NCBI GenBank assembly: GCA_943737045.1
Contig: CALSFV010000001.1
Location: forward strand, 1,640,001 to 1,704,000
Length of the DNA: 64,000 nucleotides
Direction of reading: 5' to 3'
From: Parapristionchus giblindavisi
Taxonomy: Eukaryota; Nematoda; Chromadorea; Rhabditida; Diplogasteridae
Shown in pieces: positions 13,150 through 25,082 of this stretch. A program made the translations under genes and the position numbers. Position 1 is the stretch's first letter. Each line of letters begins with the position of its first letter. The notes under the pieces are model-generated. The model was given only the letters and a program-made list of their open reading frames with translations. It did no database searches and was not told the DNA's origin.

Positions 13150-16100
13150 TGGCTCCGAGGACTCGGTGGATGCGCGTGAGCGTCGCCAGCTGAAGCGGCA
13201 GATCAAGGAGAAGGAGATGGCGTACAATGCGCGGCTGCGCGACTGGGAGACCAGAGAGAAGAGACCAGAGAGAGAGAAGAGAGAGAGAGAAGAGAGAGAG
13301 AGAGAGGTGAGGAACGGGAAATCAGCGGGTCGGAATCATTCATTTTCGTATCCCTCATGTGAGGATCGACAAAACAGTCGACCAAGTGTATGAAAACATC
13401 CTGTGATGGCGCCGAAAATGTGTGAATACGGCCCGTTGAATTGTGGTAACTTGAGTTGTGGAATAGCATCTGGGTATCAGTTGACTCGATAGATTTTCAA
13501 TTTCTATGCACAAAAATTATTCGTTTTATCACGCCTTCCTATGTTTATAATTCGCATTGATAATTAAAGTCCGTTAGGCGGTGTTATATTTTCAAAACGT
13601 GCGCACGCCGTAACCCTCTCCGCCGCGTCTCAGTCGTTACGGCGTGCGCACGTTTTGAGAAATGTAACATTAAAGCGAATGCGATCATATCACCCCTCCC
13701 TTCTCTTTACTCATGTGCTTCCCGAAACTAGAATTCAGCTGCCTCTTTCACGCACCTCACTCATTAGGTCGATCCCACTCGATGTCACGCTATCACGGCA
13801 GCGGGAATGCCGACCGTATAACTGGGAGAGGGTGGCTAATTTTTTGGGTTGACTTACTGTGTTTAGTGCTTATGATTGCGGAATGGTAAATAATACAAGT
13901 CGAAAATCTTATTAGTTCGTTCCGATGAACTTGGCAAAGTGCCAGAAGGTTTACTATTTGACTTACAAAAGCAATTCTACAGTAGAAAGTCAAGTGATTC
14001 AGGGATTCAAATTCTACAGTATAAGTCAAGTGATTCAGGGATTTAAATTTTGCCTGATTTTCAAATTTTTCCCTGATGTTGGTAATTTTTTCATTGATAT
14101 CAAGCACGTGATTTACCCTGAATTTCCTGATTTTCACTTAGACTTCATATTTTTGTAGCTACTTATTCGCCATTTTTTTTACATGTGGGTCGGTGCAGCC
14201 GCTGCCGTGCGCTATCTCCTTATTCAGATGTAAAATGAAATCTATTTCAATGCGTATATGGACTGATTAATATTAGCATTAATAATAATAATAATAATAA
14301 TCTGTAATGACGTTTGGTCACTATGTATAAGTCTGATGGGTAGTGTGTGTATGTCACCCTTGTATCCCGTGTATAAACAAGAATAACTTGGAGTGAATAT
14401 ATATTTATTATCAATAATTATTAGGATACTTGGAAAGGTTGGCCTTTGGCCTTAGATCATAACTTAAGGTTGGTGATAGGAGGGGATCGGAGAGACGGGG
14501 CTCTTGACGGCAAACCACTCGCGTTGAGATGACCTCAAACTTGGGTAATTAAACAATGAAAGTATAGGGCGATAGGTAATAGCACGAAAGAATAAAACAA
14601 CAGTGAATGCAAGCGGGGAACGTGGAGAATGAAGTGGAAGTAGATAATGATAGGCAATTGCCAGCAGTGATGAAATAGGGCATAGAATAAGAGAGAATGT
14701 TGGACTTGAACTTAGGCGCGAAAGTATTTACATAATGATGACGAAATAGGTGAAGGTAGAATAAGAGGATAAAGAGAAACTTGATTTAAATGAGCAAACA
14801 ACTAGGCAGGAGATGGACTTAGATGGAAGTGATAGGAATTAACGAGAAGTGATAAACATGAGTAAATGCGGAGAAATAATGAATAATTAAAAGTAGGAAG
14901 AGCGACGACGTGCCGCCAGTCAGCACGGGAGAGTTGAATGAGACTGACTTGGAGAGAATCAGAAATTGGAGCTGGGAAAGTATCGTAGGATAGTTAGGCC
15001 ATTACAACCTGCGCATCATAGCGCGCGATTCAAACTTGAATTCTACCGTATATTCTTTGGCGACTATCATGAACTGATTGTTTTTGGCAAACTTGGATTA
15101 TTTATTCTATTTTAATTGTATTTGAGTAGCGAGTTCGCTACACTCCCCCCTTCGAGAAGGTGGACTCATAGGAGAAAGTTGAAATGAAAAAATCAAGGTT
15201 TCAGATGATAGGATAGAAGAAAAGATTGGATACTGTAGGTGAATGAATGACGATAATATGATTACTGTAGTTGTGGATACGGTATCTGATATGAATATAG
15301 ATAATAAGCATTTGATGGGTCGGAGACTCCCTCCCCCCGGGAGATGAAGATGTAAAGATATTAAGATTGAATATGGAAATAGAGAAGTTTGGGAGATGAA
15401 TTGAGAATAATGAATCAGTGAATGGGTGATACTGAATTTGCATCTACACCATCAAATCTCAGAGAGGCTGTGGAAACAGACTGCACTCCTCGACCCTTCA
15501 TCATTTCAGTCTGATCCTCGGCATATACCATTCTATCTTTGAGTTCATTACTTGTTCTCAGATGATCGGTATTATGATTAGGATGAATATGAATAGATGA
15601 AGTATCGGATAATGATGGATCGGACTTGGAGTCATTTACCTCTGTGGCTCGAATATGAAGCAAGGTGGGATTATCTGTTTGTTCATCGTCGTCTGAATCA
15701 TCATCGGATACATCCCATATTGTATTGATTTGCATGAATTGTTCCATTCTACGAATGAATGCTGGATCATCTTCAGGTCGGACATAGTTTTCATCATCAT
15801 CATCATTAGATAGAATAGATAATTGATGAATATTCAGTTGTTGTTCTTGACATACAACTTCATTGCTAGTACCTCCCATAACAAGACCGAATGCTGAATC
15901 ATGTAGTTTCAGACCACTAGGTAGAGTATGAGTAGAGAGATTATGAAGTATTGATAGGGTATCATCGACACCTAAGAGTAGTTGTGGTATAATAGAACCA
16001 TCTCGATTAGGACTATCAGCAAGTCGGAGTTTGTGCTTCTTGATATAGCCAACATCGGCATTGGATAGTCTACGAACTTGGATAGGACCAGTTACTGAAC

Positions 16101-19100
16101 TGTCTATTACGACTGCTTTGATAGTATGAACATTGGGTGAATTGATTGAATCATTATTGATTGATTGTACCTTGAGCTTTACAACATCGTAGGACTGCGC
16201 TTCCTTCTCGATGCCTGTAGCCAACGACAGAGAGAGATGCTTGGTTCCGATCTTCTCGAGGTTCATCTTCTCCACGATGTCCTTTGAGATGAGAGTCATT
16301 TCTGCACCTGTATCGAGTAAGATATCGATTTCTTGGGAGTTATGACTCATACTAGGATCAATCGGATCTGGATCGAACTCTTGACTTGGATCAAGGACAG
16401 CAGCTCTGACTGTAAGCAGTCTATGAGCATTGGAGATAGGTTGACTAGGCTTGGATGTTTGAGTAACTGCAAACTGTCCTGCTCTCTCAGGGCGTTGCAT
16501 GTTCTTGAAACAGATCGAATCATGGTGAGGCCCTTGGCAGATTGAGCATGCCATGCCACAGGTCTTGATGTGATCGGATGATAGGCAGAGTGGACATAGT
16601 TTCTTTTTCTCAACTATTTGAACTCTGTCTTTGATTATTGGAACTTTTTTACATGCAGATGGATTGGGATGTTTTTCACAATAAACACATTTGATATATT
16701 GAATGAGTGGTTTATTTTCAGGTTGGAATTGAGATTGATTTTGATTGAATTGTTGTTCTGGAATGACATTGAATGATTGATTGATATGAGGAGTGAAATG
16801 AGGATATGATTGATTACTGTATTGATTGAATGGGGGTACTGTAGATGATTCAGGAGTGAAGAAATCGATATTTCTCTGTGGTTGATATGATGGATTACGG
16901 TAGAATGAATTGCTCTTGTTATTCGATCTGATATCTTTGATCTCACTGAACTCAGTTGTAGTTCCGGATGCAAGATCTAGTTGGATTTCGGATCGGATAT
17001 GCTTGATTAGATACTTGAGAGTAGCAATAGCATCTTTGTTCTGATTCGCCTCATGCAGTTTTCTTCTGTACTGTGGGGCGAATTTCTCGATGATTAGTAG
17101 ACATGAAAGATGGGATTGTTCTCCTTCACCTTGGAGTTGTTGTACAAGAGCAAGTAGTTGTCTAGCTAAATCAATCTGATCATTAGGATAGTTGGACTTA
17201 GCCTTTATTCGATGGATAGATTGATAGACTTGGGATGATGTTTCCTCTTCATTACCGTATTCCTCCTCTAATGCTTCGAGAGCTTCTTTCAGATAGGAAC
17301 CATCATTTGGATAGGGTTTGATGACCTTGAGAGCATCGCCCTCTAGGAATCCTTCTAGGTATAGATGTTTCTCAGTATCGATTAGATTGTCTCTCTTCAC
17401 TATCAGTGATTGGAATAGTTTGATGAATGTTTTGTACTCGGCTCTATTGTATCCATTGAACTTTGGAATAGTCAGAGTAGGAAGAGGTACATGCCTAGGC
17501 TTAGTCACTGATGGACTCTCGGATGCATCGAGGAATTCATCTTCTTCTTTGATAGATGTAGCAACACTCTTTATCTTTAGATTTCGGATGATAGTCTCGG
17601 AGTTGTTTTTGAGAGCCATTCTTACTATTGCTAGTTGTTTATCGACAAGTATAGATAGATCGGATGGATCTAGAGGTAGACCATTGTTGTCATATCCTCT
17701 TAGAATCATAGAGAATAGACCATCCTCTTGAGCTTTGACTTGAGGATCAGAGATAGCATTGAGCTTGGATTCAAGAGAATTGGTTTGAGATTGAAGTATA
17801 GATAGATTTACTCGAATATCTATTTCGGATTTGTCTACTTCTACTCCTAGATCTTCATGATGAGACATTGATTTACATGATACAATGTTGATTACATGTT
17901 GTTTGATTTGATCGAAATGAGCGATTACGTTAACTCTAGCTGCTTTGAGCTTATCATAATAGGACTTGTATGTGCTTTGATTAGTATTCTTCATGACTGT
18001 TGCCTGCCACGCGGGTCTTGTTGAATACTAGTTGGATGATAATGATGAATAGAATAGAAAGATTTGAGATGGATAGACGAGTTCCTGTTGAATATAGGAT
18101 ACTCGGAATGATGAATGAAGTGAATGAATAACTGTGTGAATCGGAAATAGGAACCTATATCGTCTGCGAAGTAGGAACTAATTTGGATTCAGATGATTTC
18201 AGGATATTATAGATGAAAGAAGTTGAATCGGAACTTGGACCTATATCGTCTGCGAAGTAGGTTTAGTTCGGATTCGGAATAGGAGTCAGCAAATAGGACC
18301 TATATCGTCTGCGAAGTAGGAACTAATGGACTCGGAATAGTTGGAATATTAGACCGTATGCACCATGTAATGACGTTTGGTCACTATGTATAAGTCTGAT
18401 GGGTAGTGTGTGTATGTCACCCTTGTATCCCGTGTATAAACAAGAATAACTTGGAGTGAATATATATTTATTATCAATAATTATTAGGATACTTGGAAAG
18501 GTTGGCCTTTGGCCTTAGATCATAACTTAAGGTTGGTGATAGGAGGGGATCGGAGAGACGGGGCTCTTGACGGCAAACCACTCGCGTTGAGATGACCTCA
18601 AACTTGGGTAATTAAACAATGAAAGTATAGGGCGATAGGTAATAGCACGAAAGAATAAAACAACAGTGAATGCAAGCGGGGAACGTGGAGAATGAAGTGG
18701 AAGTAGATAATGATAGGCAATTGCCAGCAGTGATGAAATAGGGCATAGAATAAGAGAGAATGTTGGACTTGAACTTAGGCGCGAAAGTATTTACATAATG
18801 ATGACGAAATAGGTGAAGGTAGAATAAGAGGATAAAGAGAAACTTGATTTAAATGAGCAAACAACTAGGCAGGAGATGGACTTAGATGGAAGTGATAGGA
18901 ATTAACGAGAAGTGATAAACATGAGTAAATGCGGAGAAATAATGAATAATTAAAAGTAGGAAGAGCGACGACGTGCCGCCAGTCAGCACGGGAGAGTTGA
19001 ATGAGACTGACTTGGAGAGAATCAGAAATTGGAGCTGGGAAAGTATCGTAGGATAGTTAGGCCATTACAACCTGCGCATCATAGCGCGCGATTCAAACTT

Positions 19101-19274
19101 GAATTCTACCGTATATTCTTTGGCGACTATCATGAACTGATTGTTTTTGGCAAACTTGGATTATTTATTCTATTTTAATTGTATTTGAGTAGCGAGTTCG
19201 CTACATAATCATTTGATCACATTTTTATATAGTGGGTCGATTTAGAAAATTCGGTATTTTTTCGCATAAAAATC

Positions 19275-19323
<49 letters not shown>

Positions 19324-21131
19324 ATTAACAGGCGAAGAAGTACGAGAAGGACGAGGCGCGGGAGAAGAATCGCAAGTTGGACGTGCTGAAGGAGGCGAAG
19401 AAGCTGAAGTCGTTCCTCGAGGATTATGATGACGAGAAGGACGATCAGAAGTATTACAAGTACGGTAGTCTGATTGACGATTATTGATTGGTTGACTGGA
19501 TTATTGCTTGATTGGCTTTGTTACAAGTACGGTAGACCGATGATTATTGATTGATTGACTGGATTTTTGATTGATCGACTATATTACAAGTATGGTAGAT
19601 TGACGATTTTTGATTGGTTGTCTATATTACAAGAACGGTAGTCTGATGATTCTTGATTAATTGGTTGCATTACAAGGGTAGCCTGCGATTATTATTTCGC
19701 CCTTATATTTATTGGTACGAAAGAGAATATTGTGATAGAGGCAGCTGAATCGTGGTTTCGAGAAGGTTATGAATACAGAGAATGTAGGGGTGATATGGTT
19801 GAAGTAGGCTGGACATAATGAGTAACAAAACTTTTCATCCGTAAACTCATCTAGTACTGAAACAAAAAAAAAGAATGAAACAGAAGCAATATTGTCGCGG
19901 TGTGAATTTTTGAGTGTTAGATTTTTTTCCATTTTGAATACAGTAGTAGTAATGGATTGCCTTGCAGGAGTTCGTCACTGTTCGGACGTCGACGCGAGTT
20001 TGAACGCGAGAAGGAGGCTGATGAGCGCGATCGATTGAGGGTTCGTATTATTGATTGATTTTTCTTTTCTTTTTTCCTGATACTGTCCATACGTGGGCGG
20101 CATTGTAGCTAGCGACAAGAACCCATCCGGCTTTTGCACCCGACTCACAAGAATTTGGACAAAAAAAGTTCATAAATGAAAACGATTTGGCCAAGATTCA
20201 CCACAAAATGAAGTTTTTGCGTCTCTCCCACCCGATTTTAATTTCCTGCGACAAAGGTTTCCTCGTATGATACTGTTGCTTTGTGGTTATTGATTTGTGG
20301 ATCTGATTTATTGATTTCAGGAGCAAGCTGAAATCGAGGAGCTGAAGAAGCAGATTCTGGAAGAGTCCAAGCAGAAGGCCAAGCAGGAGGAGATGGAGAC
20401 GAAAGAGCTGGAAGAGGAGGCGAGACGACGACATGAACAAAAAGTACTACGACAATAGCCTAATTGATCTTTGATCTTTGGGGTCTGCGACACTGATCTT
20501 TGATCTTTTCGTATTCTCAGGAAGCGGCGGCGCGCGCCAAGCACCAGCGGGACGGCTCCGGCTCGCCCAACCCACACCAGCCCCTCGGACAGCGCCGACG
20601 ACAGGCCAATGGAGAAGGTACGGTGGCGAGCTTGGGTGTACGGTAGCAGTCTGGGGTGTACAGTAGAGATGTAAGGTGTAAGGTAGCCATCTCGGGTGTA
20701 CGGTAGCGATATCGGGTGTACGGTAGCGATCTCGGGTGTACGGTAGCAGTCTGGGGGTGTACGGTAGCGATGTAAGGTGTACGGTAGCTTTCTTGAGTGT
20801 GCGGTAGCAGTCTGGGGTGTACGGTAGCGATCTCGGGTGTACGGTAGCAGTCTGGGGGTGTACGGTAGCGATGTAAGGTGTACGGTAGCTTTCTTGAGTG
20901 TACGGTAGCAGTCTGGGGTGTACGGTAGCGATATCGGGTTTAGGGGTATCGAGCTAGTGAAGAGCGAATGTGATGGAGGCAGCTGAATTGTGGTTTCGGG
21001 AAGTTAATGAATGAAGAGGAGGAATGGGTGATGTGATCGAAGCAGGATATCGACTCGGAATGAGTAACATACACTTTCATTCCCTCATAAAGCGAGGAGC
21101 GGCCCATTATTATTATTATTATTGTTATTAA

Positions 21132-21164
<33 letters not shown>

Positions 21165-23916
21165 ATTGACTCAGGCGGCAGTTCATCGAGTGATTCGGGC
21201 AGCGACGATGAGGAGGAGCGAGCGGACGACGAGAATGAAGTGGTGAAGGAGGCGACCAAGTGGTCCTCATGTAAGTGGCCCCCATCGGCGGAGGTCAGAC
21301 GGGTTTGGTCGTCTGAGCCCATATAATAATAATAATATTTATCCTACATATTATATGCTATATATTTTTATATATTTTATGTACATATTATATGCTAACA
21401 GGATGAATATTATTATAAAAGAGGTCATCGAATTGTGAAAACTTTCTAAAAAAACTTTTGTCAAGCGAACTGTTTAAAAAGCTTCATGTATATGGGCATC
21501 TTTCGATCTCGATTGATTGATTGTGTACGTAAGCAATTTGCAGTAGCGGCAGCAGCGTCACCAAACGGCTCGACAGCCACGGGATCGTCACCAGCGGGCG
21601 CGTCGCCGCTCTCGCTGGGTGGAGGCGCGAACGGAACGGCAATAGCCGCCAAGGCGCCGATACGATTGAACACGCTCAAGCAGAGTGCGGCCAGCGTTTT
21701 TGGTAAGTGCCACTTTGTAATTAGTCGTGTTTGATATTTAGTGTTGTTTTAAAAAAAATATTTATGATTAGTCATGCCATAGTAGTGGGATGGCTCCCGG
21801 CGCAAGGTTCCAAAAAATTCTAAATCTGGTATTTGTTGCTGCTGTAACTTGGGCGCATGTAGTAGTGAGTCACTCATGCCACCTACCAGCATACCTAGCA
21901 TATGCATAAATATGAGTTGTGAAATCGAACAGGTACTAACTATTATTGTTGAGAGTGGGTAACATAGGTGGGTAGGGAGGGTGTAATAAGCCTGTTTGTT
22001 GTAGTTGGTTGATCGGTGGGTGAATGTTGACGGGTTGTGGGGGACAACAGGAAATACACGATTATGGTTTTTGATACTTTGTTGTGTGCGTGTGTTTGTG
22101 CGTGCATAAAAAGTGTTCGAAGCACCCGGCGGGTTCATGTTTCAAACATACGCCGACATGGAGGTGCCCCCCCCCCCTGTAAAATTAATACTTTTCAAAA
22201 AAAAATTAATACTTTTCATTTGTGGAATGTCCCCTTTAAAAGGTGACGTCTAGGTGAAATTTTTGAAGAAAAAAGGGAAGGCCCTTGTAAAAATTTTTTT
22301 CGCCCCTTTAAACCATGTCTCATCTACAAGTTCCTCATTGCCATGTCAGTTTCCGTTTACACTGAATTATGCGGTCCTCTTCCCGCTAGGGCCTCATCCA
22401 CCCTAAATCATTGATCCCACTCTGATCTTTGATCTTGGCATTTGAGAAAACGTTATTGAGACATCCCTGACCTTCTTCACCTTCCCCCATTTCCCTTTAT
22501 CCATTGCCCCCGTTTATTCTCCCTGTGCAGATTTCTTTATTTTTAATTCGTTAATTTTACTTGTTGAAACATCTTTATGATGTATGATAAATAAATAAAT
22601 AAATTAACCATTTTTCGTTCGGCCGCCCCCCTGTAGAATCGAGCTCCAGGTACCCCGCCCATATATGGTTTCAAAGTAGATTTATCCGTGAGGTGTGATT
22701 CGGTTGATCTTGAACTGGTGATCTCGTGTTTCGCGCTCGTTATGAGGATTTATGTGGAGCGCGATGTAGTGTTTCCTTCTCTAGACCCGTTTGCATGCAA
22801 TATTATATGAATGGATTGATTTCTAGCTGACTTCTATTAATTTTTTATTTAAATCTGTTCATTTTTCACTTTATTATTAATTAATTAATTATTTAAATAA
22901 TTTAAGGTGGAGACGAGGACGACGATGACTCGACGGCACTCGGTCGCAAGAAGCTCATCCCGTTCGAGATTACGGCCGAAGAACGGATCAAGGTCATGAC
23001 TCCAGGTAGGCAGAGTCGCAGAGGGGGCTGGAAGGTTAGATCGACAGGGGTGACAGAGTATTGATTGATTTTTCGATCGATTATCGTCACAATCACAAAT
23101 CACATCGCGATCACAATGGCGCATTGATTGAAATATTTATTGAAATATTGTTAAAGATGGATGTGTATTGATTGGTTCAGTAAATCATTAAGAATTTGTT
23201 ACCCCTAAAATCACTCTCAAAATAATCAATGAAAAGCTGGACTCGATCGGTTGAGTTTGAAAAAAGTTATGACGAAAAAACCAAAAGTCAATAACCTTTT
23301 GGCCAGTACTGTACATGGTGTTGATTGCAGAGTATTGATTTGTGTTGCTATAAAGTTGATCTAATCAGTAAGATGAATGGTTACCGTAGCTTGCTCATTC
23401 CAGGCGAGATCAAGAAGATGCAAAAGGAGATTGCTGACTGCATACCGGCGGACAAAGGTACGGTATTTGGACGATTATTGATTGATTAGTTGTTTCATTG
23501 TTAGGAATGTTCACTAATACATAGGTTACGATATTAATAAGAGATACGGTATATGTGTCAAGCATATCTATTTTACTATTTATGACATTTGTAAAATATT
23601 ATTCTAGCAAGTCATAAATATTAGCTATCTTTGCCGTTGATCTGACTATTATTTATTTGCCCGTCGATCTATCTATCTATCTTTCACACTAAATAGCAAC
23701 GATCATAGTAGATTTCATCTTGTTCTTCTTCTTCTTCTCTCCTTATTTCATTCCTTGTTCCTGTTACTGGCAAATTGGCACTTGCGATATTGTTACAGTT
23801 GCCACTCTATATATATTATATGTGTCATCATTACTATAATTACTACTATTATTGTTCTTTGAGTGGTAACATACTCTAAAAATCGTGGCTATTATTATTA
23901 TTTATTATTATTATTA

Positions 23917-23953
<37 letters not shown>

Positions 23954-23992
23954 ATTATTATTATTTATTATTATTATTTATTATTATTATTA

Positions 23993-24033
<41 letters not shown>

Positions 24034-25082
24034 ATCGATTTCCATTTGCAGATGCCCTTTTCGCCTTCCCGATCAAGCGCGAGCAGTTTGACAAGGCGGA
24101 CGCGATATCGCGCATACGACCGTGGGTCGCAAAGAAGATCAAGGTACACATTGTAGTTTGATGCCTGATCTCTGATCAGTTTGTAGTTGTACATTTTCTT
24201 ACCCTCATAATGTGAGGTTTAACCAATTATATTAGGCTCATTTTGTGTGCGAAAGATTACTATATAAGCGAAAAATAGCGATTTTTTCATATTTCGCAAA
24301 TCAACCCACTGAATAACAAAAAGATCCTGTGAAGGCATCTTATATGTATGGGTTGTAGTTTGCTCTATCGAATCTTGTAGTTTGATGCCTGATTGTCTGA
24401 TCTCTGATCTCCGCTCAGGAGTACATTGGCGAGGAGGACCCGTCGCTGATCGGCTTCATCGTGGACAAGGTGCAGACGGGCACGCAGCCCGAGCAGATAG
24501 AGAAGGATCTGGCCATGGTTTGTAGTTTGTAGTTTGCACTTTGTAGTCTCACCTTTGTAGTTTGGTCTTGTAGTATTGCCTTTGTAGTTTGATCTTGTAG
24601 TATTGCCTATTCTGTCGCATTTATTTTTGTACTAAATGCACTTTTCTTGTTTTGCGCTCTTACGATTTTTTATGCTGTTTACAGATCATGCATTTTTGAG
24701 CACCCACATTGCGGGTACGGGTCAGTTTATAAATTGGTTGGCGTATAAACACAGGTAGCAAATGCAAAAAAAAAGCGAAAATTAAACAATTTTAACGAAA
24801 TCGCGTTAGTTTATAGCAATTAGGTGTATAGTTCTGAAAGTGCAAACTTTTTGAAACAATCATTTTCAGTCACTTGGTTCGAACTGTAAAAATAACGATT
24901 TTTAAGTGAAAAATAATGTTCTAAAACGACCGACTGTTAAAAACGGTGTATGATTTTATGTATGTTTGCAGATCATCGACAACGAGGCGCCGTCGTTCAC
25001 GATCAAACTGTGGCGTCTGGTGATCTACGAGAGCGAATGTGCCGCCCGCGGTCTGCCATCTTCGGGTAGTGCCGCCCGCTAG
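13150..25082 (+). CDS. RNA-binding protein 25 homologue, 5' incomplete
   Basis: RBM25 is a nuclear splicing regulator with an N-terminal RRM, an Arg/Glu-rich middle and a C-terminal PWI domain. Exons read here are 13,150-13,306, 19,332-19,459, 19,967-20,040, 20,321-20,443, 20,521-20,617, 21,175-21,270, 21,544-21,702, 22,907-23,005, 23,404-23,457, 24,052-24,143, 24,419-24,517 and 24,972-25,082 (TAG). All phases agree. Recognition rests on FLEDYDDEKDDQKYY, on EADERDR, and on the PWI domain across the last six exons (LIPFEITAEER, SRIRPWVAKKIKEYIGEED, FTIKLWRLVIYE). The usual Pro-Trp-Ile reads Pro-Trp-Val. No RRM exons are present: upstream lies the palindrome centre. The first exon carries an expanded run of Arg-Glu codons (about 13,253-13,306) absent from the left copy. 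An LTR retrotransposon occupies the first intron. Whether the gene is expressed without its 5' part cannot be told. Confidence 0.88.
14303..15142 (-). repeat. 3' LTR
   Basis: This is the downstream LTR in the element's own minus orientation, directly following the G-rich polypurine tract. It has the same length as the other LTR and no obvious rearrangement, which points to a recent insertion. Confidence 0.92.
15415..17994 (-). CDS. gag-protease polyprotein of BEL/Pao-type element
   Basis: An uninterrupted 859-codon frame. The N-terminal part is helical and charged and resembles the gag-like domain (DUF1759 type) of Pao/BEL retrotransposons. At about residues 433-495 lies a Cys/His-rich zinc-binding region (CVYCEKH, CPLCLSSDHIKTC, CSICQGPHHDSIC). 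At about residues 555-567 is the aspartic protease active-site motif LLDTGAEMTLIS (DUF1758-type). The C-terminal third is acidic and low in complexity and ends at TGA without polymerase domains. In full-length relatives the frame continues into reverse transcriptase. Here the frame is intact but the pol region is missing, as in a deletion derivative that keeps particle protein and protease. Confidence 0.88.
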   Translation of the reverse strand: MKNTNQSTYKSYYDKLKAARVNVIAHFDQIKQHVINIVSCKSMSHHEDLGVEVDKSEIDIRVNLSILQSQTNSLESKLNAISDPQVKAQEDGLFSMILRGYDNNGLPLDPSDLSILVDKQLAIVRMALKNNSETIIRNLKIKSVATSIKEEDEFLDASESPSVTKPRHVPLPTLTIPKFNGYNRAEYKTFIKLFQSLIVKRDNLIDTEKHLYLEGFLEGDALKVIKPYPNDGSYLKEALEALEEEYGNEEETSSQVYQSIHRIKAKSNYPNDQIDLARQLLALVQQLQGEGEQSHLSCLLIIEKFAPQYRRKLHEANQNKDAIATLKYLIKHIRSEIQLDLASGTTTEFSEIKDIRSNNKSNSFYRNPSYQPQRNIDFFTPESSTVPPFNQYSNQSYPHFTPHINQSFNVIPEQQFNQNQSQFQPENKPLIQYIKCVYCEKHPNPSACKKVPIIKDRVQIVEKKKLCPLCLSSDHIKTCGMACSICQGPHHDSICFKNMQRPERAGQFAVTQTSKPSQPISNAHRLLTVRAAVLDPSQEFDPDPIDPSMSHNSQEIDILLDTGAEMTLISKDIVEKMNLEKIGTKHLSLSLATGIEKEAQSYDVVKLKVQSINNDSINSPNVHTIKAVVIDSSVTGPIQVRRLSNADVGYIKKHKLRLADSPNRDGSIIPQLLLGVDDTLSILHNLSTHTLPSGLKLHDSAFGLVMGGTSNEVVCQEQQLNIHQLSILSNDDDDENYVRPEDDPAFIRRMEQFMQINTIWDVSDDDSDDDEQTDNPTLLHIRATEVNDSKSDPSLSDTSSIHIHPNHNTDHLRTSNELKDRMVYAEDQTEMMKGRGVQSVSTASLRFDGVDANSVSPIH
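18130..18345 (-). repeat. three direct repeats in the element's leader
   Basis: The block CCTATATCGTCTGCGAAGTA occurs three times (at about 18,150, 18,239 and 18,299, plus-strand reading), spaced roughly 90 and 60 bases apart. It lies between the primer-binding site and the gag start. Its position suits a packaging or structural signal, but that is inference. Confidence 0.75.
18366..19205 (-). repeat. 5' LTR
   Basis: The upstream LTR in minus orientation. The minus-strand sequence immediately following it is TGGTGCATACGG, a candidate tRNA primer-binding site with no gap. Confidence 0.92.
20618..20945. repeat. minisatellite, 20-base units, right copy
   Basis: About fifteen units of GGTGTACGGTAGC plus a variable seven bases begin exactly at the GTACGGTGG donor of the exon ending at 20,617. 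A five-unit higher-order pattern repeats in the second half. The left arm matches only the first part, up to 20,788. Confidence 0.88.
22300..22603 (+). mobile_element. LINE 3'-end fragment
   Basis: Sequence including GCGGTCCTCTTCCCGC and GCCTCATCCACCCT matches, in inverse orientation, the 3' untranslated part of the LINE at 47.4 kb. It ends in a (AAAT)n-like tail at about 22,588-22,603. It lies in an RBM25 intron. Confidence 0.7.
23886..24032. repeat. (TTA)n microsatellite
   Basis: A long, slightly interrupted ATT/TTA tract ends 20 bases before the acceptor of the RBM25 exon at 24,052. Similar tracts occur at 8,384-8,413, 19,277-19,313, 21,106-21,162, 30,895-30,931, 37,028-37,119, 38,907-38,981, 39,155-39,289 and 42,250-42,356. 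Confidence 0.9.

Larger units (their letters stand above)
14303..19205 (-). mobile_element. non-autonomous BEL/Pao-type LTR retrotransposon
   Basis: Two 840-base LTRs (14,303-15,142 and 18,366-19,205) are nearly identical by eye and, read on plus, begin TGTAATGACG and end CGCTACA. The element is flanked by TAATC at 14,298-14,302 and 19,206-19,210; the left palindrome arm at about 8,476-8,490 shows the empty site. Read on minus, a primer-binding site beginning TGGTGCATACGG abuts the 5' LTR, and the polypurine tract AAGGGGGGAG (15,143-15,152) abuts the 3' LTR. The 3.2-kb interior holds one gag-protease frame and no room for reverse transcriptase, RNase H or integrase, so mobilisation must have come from elsewhere. 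Confidence 0.93.
6903..20788. repeat. giant palindrome 2: inverted duplication of RBM25 exons
   Basis: The left arm 6,903-10,767 and the right arm 11,972-20,788 are inverted copies (coordinate sum 22,739 near the centre). The core sequence sits between them, and the right arm is lengthened by a 4.9-kb LTR element. Five RBM25 exons and their introns occur in both arms with the same exon lengths except one. The outer end of both arms falls inside a 20-base minisatellite. Bases between about 9.1 and 10.7 kb (and their mirror) hold a GC-rich hairpin MITE, a short-spaced array of ATCCGGTCAGGTTTTT at about 9,957-10,050, and no recognised coding sequence. Confidence 0.92.
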
